Origin: Gammaproteobacteria bacterium
GTDB lineage: Bacteria; Pseudomonadota; Gammaproteobacteria; UBA6429; Thiohalophilaceae
Assembly (NCBI GenBank): GCA_024275915.1
Contig: JAJRYG010000058.1
Span: 1-64,000 of the forward strand
Length of the DNA: 64,000 nucleotides
Reading direction: 5' to 3'
Shown: positions 8,695 through 16,162 of the stretch, one piece after another
Numbering within the stretch: the first letter of the stretch is position 1
Layout: each line of letters begins with the position of its first letter
Translations under genes and position numbers: made by a program
Notes under the pieces: model-generated
Databases searched by the model: none
What the model saw: only the letters and a program-made list of their open reading frames with translations
Told to the model about the DNA's origin: nothing

Positions 8695-9390
8695 GTGGAT
8701 CATCGGAAAATCATCGACAAGATTTGCAAGTGCCTGCGCCTGTCAGAATCCTGCAATCCCAACGAAGCCGCGGCAGCGCTGCGTCAGGCCCATCGCCTGA
8801 TGCAAAAGTATCATATCTCGGAACACCAGATCCGCACAGCCTACGTCGGCGAGAAGGCGCTGGAATCCGAGCTGGCGGCCTCCCCGCCATTCTGGGCACT
8901 GGCGCTGGTCAAGCTGGTGGCCGATGCCTTTGACTGTCGCGGTTACGTTGATCGTCATTACGGGACTCACTCGGAGTTTCGCTTCATTGGCGTCGGGGCT
9001 AGTGCCGAAGTGGCCACTTACTCTTTCAGTGTGTTGCTGCGCAGGCTCAGCGAAGCCCGGACGCGCTTCATCGAGGAATTGCAGGAAGCCGATCAACTGG
9101 AGCAACAGCGTCGCGCCGATGTGTTTGCCCAGGCCTGGTTGTTCCGGGTGGCAAGCACGGTGAGGGATTTTGTTGGCAATACGGGTCTGCGCCAAAGGGT
9201 GGACGAGTACGTAGATAAAAAATATGGCTATAACGCAGAAAATGGTGATCTGGCCGAATCTGTGGCCACCGAACCTGAAAATCGTGATTATGAAGACATT
9301 CTCTCGGGTCTGCGTGCGGCCAATACGGCCAGCCTGTTTCGCCCCGTGACCCACCAGTCTCCCCTTGAGGCGCTTGGGGTAATACTTTAG
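8695..9390 (+). CDS. DUF2786 domain protein
   Basis: This 231-residue protein probably starts at the GTG at 8695 with AAAAGGG ahead of it; no in-frame ATG is better placed. Residues 5-42 (IIDKICKCLRLSESCNPNEAAA, then ALRQAHRLMQKY) match the DUF2786 helical module, whose function is unknown. It is often found in phage or mobile-element-linked proteins and in proteins with a following SprT/DUF7168-like domain. The remainder has no recognised catalytic motif and includes acidic and charged stretches near the C-terminus. No signal peptide or membrane segment is seen. It stands alone between nadA and the FHA-cyclase gene and may belong to the accessory block that starts here. Confidence 0.7.
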   Translation: MDHRKIIDKICKCLRLSESCNPNEAAAALRQAHRLMQKYHISEHQIRTAYVGEKALESELAASPPFWALALVKLVADAFDCRGYVDRHYGTHSEFRFIGVGASAEVATYSFSVLLRRLSEARTRFIEELQEADQLEQQRRADVFAQAWLFRVASTVRDFVGNTGLRQRVDEYVDKKYGYNAENGDLAESVATEPENRDYEDILSGLRAANTASLFRPVTHQSPLEALGVIL

Positions 9391-9593
9391 GTTTCAGGCA
9401 AAAGTCATATTACCGACATTATTTCCTTTCAACTTCGTGTTATATTCTCTGTTGGAGTTTCTGACATTTCGAATCAGGTATCGCTAGCCCGGTTCACTGA
9501 CAATGTTGGAAAATCAGGGCACGAGTATTTTCGTCGGTCGATAATTTGCGGCCCCCCGGGCAGCAGACAGGCTGGCGTGTTGAACAGGATGAC

Positions 9594-10538
9594 ATGACTG
9601 CATATATCCGAATTTCCAGACAGGGAAAATCAAAGGATGTACCGTGTGATGCGGTATTGACCATCGGACGTGATCGCAACAGTGACGTGGTGCTGCCGGA
9701 TCTGCACGCATCGAGAAATCATGCCATGATCCGCCAGATTGGTCACGGTGACTATTACCTGATCGACAGCGGCAGTTCCAATGGTACTTTCCTCAACCAC
9801 CAGCGGATTTCCACGCCGAGACTTTTGCGTGATGGTGATCACATTACCATGGGGCGGGTCGAGATGGTTTTCCACCAGACGTCGAAACAGGAAAAGGCCA
9901 TCGATTCCCTCTCCCTGCAGGACACACTGATTTCCGATACCCCGGAAATTCGCCAGATCACCATTCTGGTTGCCGACATCCGGGGCTTCACCACGCTTTC
10001 CGAGCAGGTGCACATTCGCACCCTGACCAAATTGATGAACAGCTGGTTTCACCAGGTCAGTGATGCCATCATCACCCATGGTGGCATCGTCGATAAATTT
10101 ATTGGTGATTGTGTATTTGCCCGCTGGGAAACGGAAACGGATCAGGTAAAGAGTATTCTGCAGGTTCTCTCCGCCGCCCAGTTGATCAACCAGCTGACCG
10201 TGGAGCTGGGCAATTCCTTCGAGGAAGTCAAGGAACAGATCCGAATCGGTGTCGGCATCAATACGGGCGCAGCCTCCATGGGGATCGGCCAGGACAACAC
10301 GGCCCTGGGGGATGCGGTCAACATCGCGTTTCGGCTGGAAAATGCCACCAAGGTGCTGGGTACCGATATCGTTCTCAGTGAATCCTCCTACCAGTATCTG
10401 CCCAAGGAAGTGGTCGAACTGCGCCGCCAGCACTTGAGAATCAAGGGAAAAAGGGATCCGGTGAGGATTTGTTCGTTGCGGTTTGAGGATATCAATCTGG
10501 TGTTGCAGAAAATGCAGCAGATACGGGAAACAGGTTAA
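9594..10538 (+). CDS. FHA domain fused to class III adenylate/guanylate cyclase
   Basis: Start ATG at 9594 follows ACAGGATG; 314 residues. Residues about 20-90 form an FHA phosphothreonine-binding domain (LTIGRDRNSDVVLP, SRNHA, DSGSSNGTFLN). A class III cyclase catalytic domain follows from about residue 130: the first metal aspartate in VADIRGFTTLSE, the second in DKFIGDCVFARW, RIGVGINTG, and NIAFRLEN with the transition-state Asn and Arg. All key catalytic residues appear present, so it should make cAMP (or cGMP) in the cytoplasm, perhaps gated by phosphoprotein binding. It is a single gene; a protein with two cNMP-binding domains is encoded 5.6 kb downstream on the other strand, which suggests a local signalling circuit. 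Confidence 0.88.
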   Translation: MTAYIRISRQGKSKDVPCDAVLTIGRDRNSDVVLPDLHASRNHAMIRQIGHGDYYLIDSGSSNGTFLNHQRISTPRLLRDGDHITMGRVEMVFHQTSKQEKAIDSLSLQDTLISDTPEIRQITILVADIRGFTTLSEQVHIRTLTKLMNSWFHQVSDAIITHGGIVDKFIGDCVFARWETETDQVKSILQVLSAAQLINQLTVELGNSFEEVKEQIRIGVGINTGAASMGIGQDNTALGDAVNIAFRLENATKVLGTDIVLSESSYQYLPKEVVELRRQHLRIKGKRDPVRICSLRFEDINLVLQKMQQIRETG

Positions 10539-10596
10539 CCCGAAAATTCAGGCAACGGTTGGCTCAATTCACTCTTGAGAGACAGCCGTGGCCAGA

Positions 10597-11025
10597 TTAC
10601 AAAAAGGCATTGAGATCTTCGAGCAGGTTTTCCATTTCCAGCTTGACTTGGGTAATGATGGCCTTGGCTTTCTCGGCATATGCCAGTTCATCCGCGTCGA
10701 TGTCGCTGGAAAACATGACCTGTTGACCTCTTTGTACAATTTCAGCATCCGAGTCACTGACAAACTGGGCCAGGTAGACATAGCTTTGTACAAGACTGTC
10801 AATGATTTTCCTGTCCTGCCCGCGTAACTCCCACAATAACAGGTGAATGGCACTTTTGATCGTGTCCACCGTGTATGGCAGTCTTGATGCAGGATAAGCG
10901 AGAGTCGTGCCGTCGAGCCTGACAAGTAAATGCCCATACTCATTGACGACATTTTGAGCTTCAACAAGATTCTGTTCGTGTTCTGTTGTCACAGGGTGTT
11001 TGTCAGCGGTGTGTTTATCATGCAC
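10597..11025 (-). CDS. Hypothetical protein, mostly helical
   Basis: This 142-residue protein has no family I recognise. It is acidic and predicted helical (EHEQNLVEAQNVVNEYG, LLLWELRGQDRKIIDSL, then KAKAIITQVKLEMENLLEDL), with no signal peptide, membrane segment or metal motif. The gene lies tail-to-tail with the FHA-cyclase gene with 58 bp between stops, and its start is 255 bp from the NERD gene, separated by a copy of the dispersed palindromic element. Codon use looks ordinary for the window. It may be a small regulatory or structural partner, but nothing in the sequence shows this. Confidence 0.55.
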   Translation of the reverse strand: MHDKHTADKHPVTTEHEQNLVEAQNVVNEYGHLLVRLDGTTLAYPASRLPYTVDTIKSAIHLLLWELRGQDRKIIDSLVQSYVYLAQFVSDSDAEIVQRGQQVMFSSDIDADELAYAEKAKAIITQVKLEMENLLEDLNAFL

Positions 11026-11103
11026 TAGCGTAAATGATTTGCCATTGTTTTACTATGGTTTGACAGAAACGAGTACGGTAATTTATTGTTGTTTAAGGCA
11101 GTT

Positions 11104-11199
11104 TTAACAGCCTGTGTGCGGTGCAGGGAAGCACCGTCATTTTCAATGACCACAAGTCATTGAAAATGTAAGGGAACGGCTTTTTCAACATCCTGTTAA
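11104..11199 (+). repeat. Dispersed palindromic element, copy A (left-truncated)
   Basis: This 96 bp copy contains CAGCCTGTGTGCGGTGCAGG, then a perfect 13 bp stem CATTTTCAATGAC/GTCATTGAAAATG with loop CACAA, and ends CAACATCCTGTTAA, the inverse of the terminus TTAACAGGATGTTG. Compared with copies B and C it lacks the outer left arm and one internal hairpin. It occupies the intergenic space between the 142-residue hypothetical gene and the NERD gene. Confidence 0.8.
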
Positions 11200-11279
11200 A
11201 GCAGGCAGGAGAAAATTTTTTCATCATTCCATCCATCAAGCTGTTGCCTGTAACCGGGCGCAGAATAAGTCAATGATAT

Positions 11280-11894
11280 ATGCAAGATAGCGTTCAGACA
11301 TTATTTAACCAGGCCGGGCAGAATCTGGTTCTGATCGCGGCCCTGGCCGTGATCACGGTTATCCTGCTGGTGTTGGTTGTTTGGCAAATGCCACCGGTGC
11401 AGGCCTATTTGAAAAAACGATGCGTGCTCAGGAAAATCGAGAAAAGCGGATATGATGTCCAGCATCATATTGTTATCCCCGATGGTCTTGGTGGTGATAT
11501 CTATATCGAACACCTAGTGTTGTCCGAGCGTGGTTTTATCATCTATGAAGTGATGAATTACAAAGGTGTCATTTTTGCCGCTGATACGATAGATATCTGG
11601 ACTCAGGTGGTGGGAAAACGCAGTTACAAGTTTCATAATCCATTGCCTGAACTGGAATCAAAAATCATGGCCGTGCGGGCGTTGCTGCCCACGGGCATGC
11701 CTGTAGAGGGATATCTGCTGGTTGCCGACAATGTCCAGTTTCCAAAAGGCAGGCCGGACAAATTGATCTTTCTTTCCCGGCTCGATGAAACGGCTGTTGC
11801 CAAGGGAGCCCGGCTGGAGAATACACAGATGCTGGAAAACTGGCAGAAAATCAGATCTGTTGCGCGACAGGTCGATCCTGACAAATACCACTGA
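11280..11894 (+). CDS. Membrane-anchored NERD-domain protein
   Basis: This 204-residue protein has one N-terminal membrane segment at about residues 16-36 (LVLIAALAVITVILLVLVVW). A NERD (nuclease-related) domain follows: the VLSERGFIIYEVMNYKG stretch fits the core strand pattern, and IDIWTQVVGKRSYKFHNPL fits the usual W-x-Q-x-x-x-x-x-x-x-x-x-N-P motif. NERD proteins are predicted nucleases or DNA-binding factors of unknown role. The classical catalytic Asp/Glu-x-Lys is weak here (E-x-x-N-Y-K), so activity is doubtful. It lies between two copies of the dispersed element and upstream of a TerB-like gene in the same direction. Confidence 0.65.
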   Translation: MQDSVQTLFNQAGQNLVLIAALAVITVILLVLVVWQMPPVQAYLKKRCVLRKIEKSGYDVQHHIVIPDGLGGDIYIEHLVLSERGFIIYEVMNYKGVIFAADTIDIWTQVVGKRSYKFHNPLPELESKIMAVRALLPTGMPVEGYLLVADNVQFPKGRPDKLIFLSRLDETAVAKGARLENTQMLENWQKIRSVARQVDPDKYH

Positions 11895-11955
11895 TGATAT
11901 CGATGGATATCCATAATATACTTCGGTTCTTATCCTTGTGCTGCCTGATGACGAC

Positions 11956-12123
11956 TAACAGGATGTTGAAAAATCCCTTCCCTGGCCTTTTTCAACCCGG
12001 GAACGGCAGACGCGGTTTGCCGTTCCCTCACATTTTCAATGACTTGTGGCCATTGAAAATGGCGGTGCTTCCCTGCACCGCACACAGGCTGTCGAATAAC
12101 GGCGTTTTTCAACAGCCTGCTAA
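11956..12123 (-). repeat. Dispersed palindromic element, copy B (full length, inverted)
   Basis: This 168 bp copy runs from TAACAGGATGTTGAAAAA to TTTTTCAACAGCCTGCTAA, so its ends are inverted repeats. Inside are two stems: GGGAACGGCA/TGCCGTTCCC and CATTTTCAATG/CATTGAAAATG. It is in the opposite orientation to copies A and C. It fills the space between the NERD and TerB-like genes. No coding capacity is apparent, so it is a MITE-like or REP-like element that must move or spread in trans, if at all. Confidence 0.85.
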
Positions 12124-12135
12124 CTGGTAATTGTT

Positions 12136-12585
12136 ATGCTGGATGCAATCAGAACTTTTTTGCGGGAAAACTTTACGATCGAAGCAGAAGAAAAGAAGGA
12201 TGCCGAAGATGTTATTCATCTGTCTGCTGCACTGTTGTTCGTGGAGGTGATGTATGCTGATCACGAAGTGGATGAACGGGAAAGGGACGTGGTCAAGAAT
12301 GTACTGCAACAGACCTTTCTGCTTCAGCCTGCAGAGGCCGAGGCAATACTGAAGAAATCGGAACAACAGGCCAGCAAGGTCATTTCCCTGCATGAACTGG
12401 CATCAACCCTCAATCGACACCTTTCCATCGCAGAAAAAATCACCCTGGTTGAGCAAATATGGAAAATCATCATGGCGGACAATGAAATCGATCGCTACGA
12501 AGAGCATCTGGCCAGGAAAATTGCCAATCTGCTGTACCTGCGCCACAGTGAATATATTCAGGCGAAACTGCGTGTGGTGAAATGA
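12136..12585 (+). CDS. TerB-like domain protein
   Basis: This 149-residue all-alpha protein fits the TerB/DUF533-like fold. It has two acidic repeats in the pattern V-x-Y-A-D-H-E-V-D-E-R-E (residues about 38-50) and IMADNEIDRYEEHLARKIA (about 114-132), which are the conserved acidic, possibly metal-binding segments of TerB. TerB proteins are linked to tellurite resistance loci and to membrane-associated stress complexes, but stand-alone TerB proteins have no fixed role. It starts 12 bp after the end of element copy B, so its promoter is probably inside or upstream of that element. No other ter genes are nearby. Confidence 0.75.
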   Translation: MLDAIRTFLRENFTIEAEEKKDAEDVIHLSAALLFVEVMYADHEVDERERDVVKNVLQQTFLLQPAEAEAILKKSEQQASKVISLHELASTLNRHLSIAEKITLVEQIWKIIMADNEIDRYEEHLARKIANLLYLRHSEYIQAKLRVVK

Positions 12586-12963
12586 AAACAACATCTGCAG
12601 GCCCAGGCGATACCGTATTTTTCTGGGTTTCCCCTTGAGCGGTTTCGCTGCAGTTTTTCCTGTTTGCAAAGTGGTGTTTCAGCGCAGGCTGGGGTAAAGT
12701 TATGGCTGGAATGGGTGCCTTTGAGAGACGTTGGAAAAGACCCTCCGTTTTCCGTTTCCTCCGTCTGTCAAAATGCTGACTGGGCTATGACAAGGCAACC
12801 ACGCGTACAGAAGCCGTGAACAGGGCATGCCTGAAGGTTCGAGTATGGCGCAGGCACGGCTTTGATGGAAAAGTGCAATTCTGGACATGCCCAAATGAAA
12901 TGCGACCCCTTGGGGGGCGGTTTGGATTGTTTTTAATATGAATATTGCGGCACTCTTGGCTGG
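12586..12963. other. Gene-free spacer of 378 bp
   Basis: No convincing coding frame, RNA gene or copy of the dispersed element was found. A C/G run near 12904-12920 followed by T-rich sequence (GGTTTGGATTGTTTTT) is a weak terminator-like or promoter-like stretch ahead of the DUF2914 gene. Open frames on the minus strand here lack family resemblance and ribosome-binding sites. Confidence 0.5.
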
Positions 12964-13446
12964 ATGACTGAACCTGTGAAATTCCCTCAGACACACAAGC
13001 GGGTGTCCGCAATTTTATCCCTCCTGTTTTTGTTCATGATCACCGGCGTCTCACAGGCCAGTGAGCCGGCAGACATGGCAGGTGGAAAGATTACCCGTGG
13101 ACTGTTTACCACGGAAGTCATTGACCGGGAACCGGTCGATCAGGTACTGATACTGCCTAATGATATCAAAACCATCTATTTCTTTACTGAATTGCGGCAT
13201 TTCGAAGGGCAGAAAATTACCCATCGCTGGGAATATGAAGGAAACCTGGTGATAGAGAAACAGTTTGAGGTTGTCGGTCCACGCTGGCGTATCTATTCGA
13301 AGAAGACTCTCAACCCGAGAATGACGGGTGAATGGACAGTGACAGTCATCAATGAGCGTGGCTGGCCGATCTACGTGGAAAAATTCCGCTATGTCGACAA
13401 GTCAAAGGAAAACAGCCGGGTTATTCTGCCTCTGGAACGGGATTAG
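12964..13446 (+). CDS. Exported DUF2914 domain protein
   Basis: This 160-residue protein has a hydrophobic N-terminal segment (ILSLLFLFMITGVSQAS) that looks like a signal peptide with cleavage near SQA-SE. The mature part matches DUF2914: FTTEVIDREPVD, IYFFTELRHFEGQ, ITHRWEYEG and GEWTVTVIN. DUF2914 domains often occur beside helix-turn-helix or long coiled-coil proteins and are thought to act in the periplasm or bind nucleotide-linked sugars, but the function is unknown. Its 3-prime end overlaps the 3-prime end of the convergent coiled-coil gene by 26 bp. Confidence 0.75.
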   Translation: MTEPVKFPQTHKRVSAILSLLFLFMITGVSQASEPADMAGGKITRGLFTTEVIDREPVDQVLILPNDIKTIYFFTELRHFEGQKITHRWEYEGNLVIEKQFEVVGPRWRIYSKKTLNPRMTGEWTVTVINERGWPIYVEKFRYVDKSKENSRVILPLERD

Positions 13447-15991
13447 CCTCGATTGTCGGCAGACCGGCATCACGATTGAGGTTGTCGAGTAGTCCTGATG
13501 CCGTGCTTGCAACGGGGCTCCGGGTTTCTTCTGCGGCCGGTTCACTTGTGGGTTCTTCCGTTTCACTTATCAAGCCGTCAAGGCTGGCCAGCTGACTTTC
13601 CTGCCTGGTGGCTGATTCTGCTATGCTTGCATCAGCCGGACTGGCCTGGACGTTGGTGGACTGTTCCTGTTCAGTGACTTCTTCACTCAGGCTTGTCGGT
13701 GGTACCTGGTTTTCTTCGGTGACGGGTTCAGCAGGTTCACTCGCCGGTTGTTCGATGATTTCCGGTGTTGGACGGCTTTCCTGCACGGTCTCCATGGCAG
13801 GGGCTTCCGGTTGACTGGCCTGTTTTTCTTTCCAGCTGGCGAACAGTTCGTTGAAGCGTTCATCGGCACGCTGTTTGAGCTTCTCAATCTGTTGCTTTTT
13901 TTCCAGCCGTGAAAATGAAGGTAACGCAGGTTTGTTGCTGACAACGGAAGCCGTTTGTTCTTGCTGGAAGGATTTCTCCTTGCTGGCGATGGCCGTGTAG
14001 TTGTCTTCTGGCTGGAAAATAAAGATGGAAGCCCCCAGTACGGCACTGGCTACGACACTTGCGGCGACGGTCATGATACGACGGTTGCGTTGTTTTTTCT
14101 CGCTGCTTTCCGCCTCGACATGCCGGTTGTAGGTTTCGCTGATCTCTTCCTTGCTCGGTGGTACAAACTCAATGACTTCACTGTCCTGTGGTGCCTCGAT
14201 CAGGAAAGAGGGTAATTCATCCTCTTCCTCGGTGAGTAGCTTTACCGGGTCTTCCTCTTTTACATCTTCGGGCTTCAGTGTCGGTTCCTTGAAAATGAAG
14301 ATGTCCTGACTGCCTTCAAGGATGATACGATTTTTCACCCGGCGAACGGTGGCATCAGCCAGGGACATGCCCTCGCCCTGATGACGGGCGGCCTCGTCCT
14401 GTCGGGCTTTTTCCGCCTTTTCCAGACGGGCCTTGATGGCTTCGGCCTTGCGCCGCATTTCCTCAGCCTTGCGAATGGCCTGCTGTTTTTGTGCTTGCAG
14501 CCGCTTTTTGTTTTCGGCTCGGCGCAAATCATCCTTGCGGGCTTTTTCCTGTGACTTGCGCAGGTTCTGCTCTTTTTGTTCCGCGTGTTTTGCCTCGGTT
14601 TCCTGGCGGGCCTGGGCAAGCTGTTCTGCTAGCAGTTTTCGGGCAGCATGGATTTCATCACGTAGTCTGGTGGCTTCGTCCGCTGCTGTGCGCCGAATGG
14701 ATTCGGCTTCCTGCTCGGCTTCAATGGTTCTGGTGCGGGAGATGTCCTCGGCATGGCGACGGGCCTGTTCGAGCAGGTATTTCTGGTGTTTCTCCTGTTC
14801 CTGAACCTGGGCAGCAATTTCCTGGGCTTCCTGCTTGGCGGCTTCCATTTCGGCACGTAACTGCTCGGCTTCCTGCAGGGCCTGCAGGCGGATCTGTTCG
14901 GCTTCCCTTTCGGCTTCCAGAATGGCTTCCTGCTCGGCACGGAGGATGGCCTCTTCACGCTGGCGCTGGACCTTCAGGGCTTCCTGTTCGGCGCGGCGGC
15001 GGATGCGTTCGGCTTCTTCCTCGGCCTTGCGAGCCGCTTCCTGCTCTGCAGTAATCTGGGCTTCTTCCCGGAGGCGCAATGCTTCCAGTTCAGCTTCGCG
15101 GCGGATACGCTCGGCTTCCTTTTCAGCCTGTCGAGCGGCTTCCTGCTCGGCGGCAATCTGGGCTTCCATTCTTAAACGTTGAGCTTCCTGTTCAGCTTCC
15201 TTGCGAATGCGCTCGGCTTCCCGTTCGGCCTGTCGGGCAGCTTCTCTTTGTGCCTCGGAATGGGCGGCTTTCTTCAGTTGTTCGGCTTCTCGCAGGGCTT
15301 CCTTGCGGATGCGCTCGGCTTCCTGTTCGGCCAGTTTGGCGGCTTCCTCCTTGGCGGCGGCACGGGCGGCCTCGATTTCATCTCGTAACTGCTCGGCTTC
15401 CTGCAGGGCTTCAAGACGAATACGCTCGGCTTCCTGTTCGGCCAGCCTGGCGGCTTCTTCTTTGGCGGCTTCTCGTGCAGCTTCCATTTCGAGTCGCAGC
15501 TGCTCGGCTTCCTCCAGCGCTTGCAGGCGCAGTTTTTCGGCCTCTTCTTTCTGGGCGGCCTCTTCTTCGGCCTTTTTGCGAATCGCTTCGGCTTCCCGGC
15601 GCAGCTGCTCGGCTTCTTCCACGGCTTCGCGGCGGATGCGTTCGGCTTCGGCGGCGGCGCGTTTGGCCAGCTTTTCTTCGGCGGCCTTTTCGGCATTTTT
15701 ACGAATCGCTTCGGCTTCCCGGCGCAACTGTTCGGCTTCTTCGCGGGCTTCCTGGCGAATCCGGGCGGCATCCGCTTCAGCGCGTTTGGCAACCTTCTCC
15801 TCGGCGGCCTTGTGCAGGGCTTCGGTTTCCTGGCGCAGGCGCTCGGCTTCTTCCCGGGCTTCGACACGGATGCTTTCCGCTTCACTGATGGCCTTCTTGC
15901 GAACCTTGGCCATTTCCTGTTCGTGCTGGCGGGTTTGCGTTTCCTTGGCCTGTTGTGCGTCACTTTCCATGCGTTTGATCACGTCTTCCAT
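13421..15991 (-). CDS. Long coiled-coil membrane protein; 3-prime part of a gene split by in-frame stops
   Basis: There are 856 codons from the first ATG after an in-frame TAA at 16007-16009. Residues 1 to about 540 are an almost unbroken charged coiled coil built from degenerate repeats of the type EAERIRxEAxxEAEQLRxExEA. A less charged segment follows (IILEGSQDIFIFKEPTL), then one membrane segment near residues 636-656 (MTVAASVVASAVLGASIFIF) preceded by KKQRNRR. The tail is acidic, Pro/Ser/Thr-rich and likely periplasmic. The frame is continuous with the upstream cNMP-binding gene, so the original product was probably a single protein of about 1,390 residues. It could now be made as a separate protein from this ATG, by readthrough, or not at all. 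Confidence 0.6.
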   Translation of the reverse strand: MEDVIKRMESDAQQAKETQTRQHEQEMAKVRKKAISEAESIRVEAREEAERLRQETEALHKAAEEKVAKRAEADAARIRQEAREEAEQLRREAEAIRKNAEKAAEEKLAKRAAAEAERIRREAVEEAEQLRREAEAIRKKAEEEAAQKEEAEKLRLQALEEAEQLRLEMEAAREAAKEEAARLAEQEAERIRLEALQEAEQLRDEIEAARAAAKEEAAKLAEQEAERIRKEALREAEQLKKAAHSEAQREAARQAEREAERIRKEAEQEAQRLRMEAQIAAEQEAARQAEKEAERIRREAELEALRLREEAQITAEQEAARKAEEEAERIRRRAEQEALKVQRQREEAILRAEQEAILEAEREAEQIRLQALQEAEQLRAEMEAAKQEAQEIAAQVQEQEKHQKYLLEQARRHAEDISRTRTIEAEQEAESIRRTAADEATRLRDEIHAARKLLAEQLAQARQETEAKHAEQKEQNLRKSQEKARKDDLRRAENKKRLQAQKQQAIRKAEEMRRKAEAIKARLEKAEKARQDEAARHQGEGMSLADATVRRVKNRIILEGSQDIFIFKEPTLKPEDVKEEDPVKLLTEEEDELPSFLIEAPQDSEVIEFVPPSKEEISETYNRHVEAESSEKKQRNRRIMTVAASVVASAVLGASIFIFQPEDNYTAIASKEKSFQQEQTASVVSNKPALPSFSRLEKKQQIEKLKQRADERFNELFASWKEKQASQPEAPAMETVQESRPTPEIIEQPASEPAEPVTEENQVPPTSLSEEVTEQEQSTNVQASPADASIAESATRQESQLASLDGLISETEEPTSEPAAEETRSPVASTASGLLDNLNRDAGLPTIEANPVPEAE
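14830..15850 (-). repeat. Degenerate tandem repeats encoding the coiled coil
   Basis: On the plus strand, motifs such as GCGCTCGGCTTCCTGTTCGG and CTGCTCGGCTTCCTGCAGGG recur about every 90-100 bases through this interval. They encode alternating EAERIR and EAEQLR blocks of about 30-33 residues. This explains the long coiled coil and makes the region prone to slippage, unequal crossing-over and assembly errors. Confidence 0.8.
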
Positions 15992-16009
15992 GTCCTGGCG
16001 CAGCTGTTA

Positions 16010-16162
16010 GGCTTCTGCCTTGGCCTGGGCGCGAATTTCCCTGGCTTCTTTCTCGGCCTGTTCCCTGGCTTTCCTGGCGGCTTCGGCTGCTTCCGAGGCA
16101 ATGGTTCTGGCCTGGTTCAGGGCGTCATCGAGCGCCGCCTGCTTGCGGCTGTTTTCTTCTGT
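16010..16162 (-). other. 51 sense codons between two in-frame TAA codons
   Basis: The minus-strand frame from the TAA at 16163-16165 to the TAA at 16007-16009 reads TEENSRKQAALDDALNQART, then a segment rich in EAAEAARKAREQAEKEAREI, then RAQAKAEA. This is the same coiled-coil composition as both flanking genes and in the same frame. No ATG occurs inside it. The segment is coding-like sequence that is now separated by two stops. In both cases a G-to-T change from a GAA glutamate codon would explain the TAA, and glutamate fits the local repeat pattern. Confidence 0.75.
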
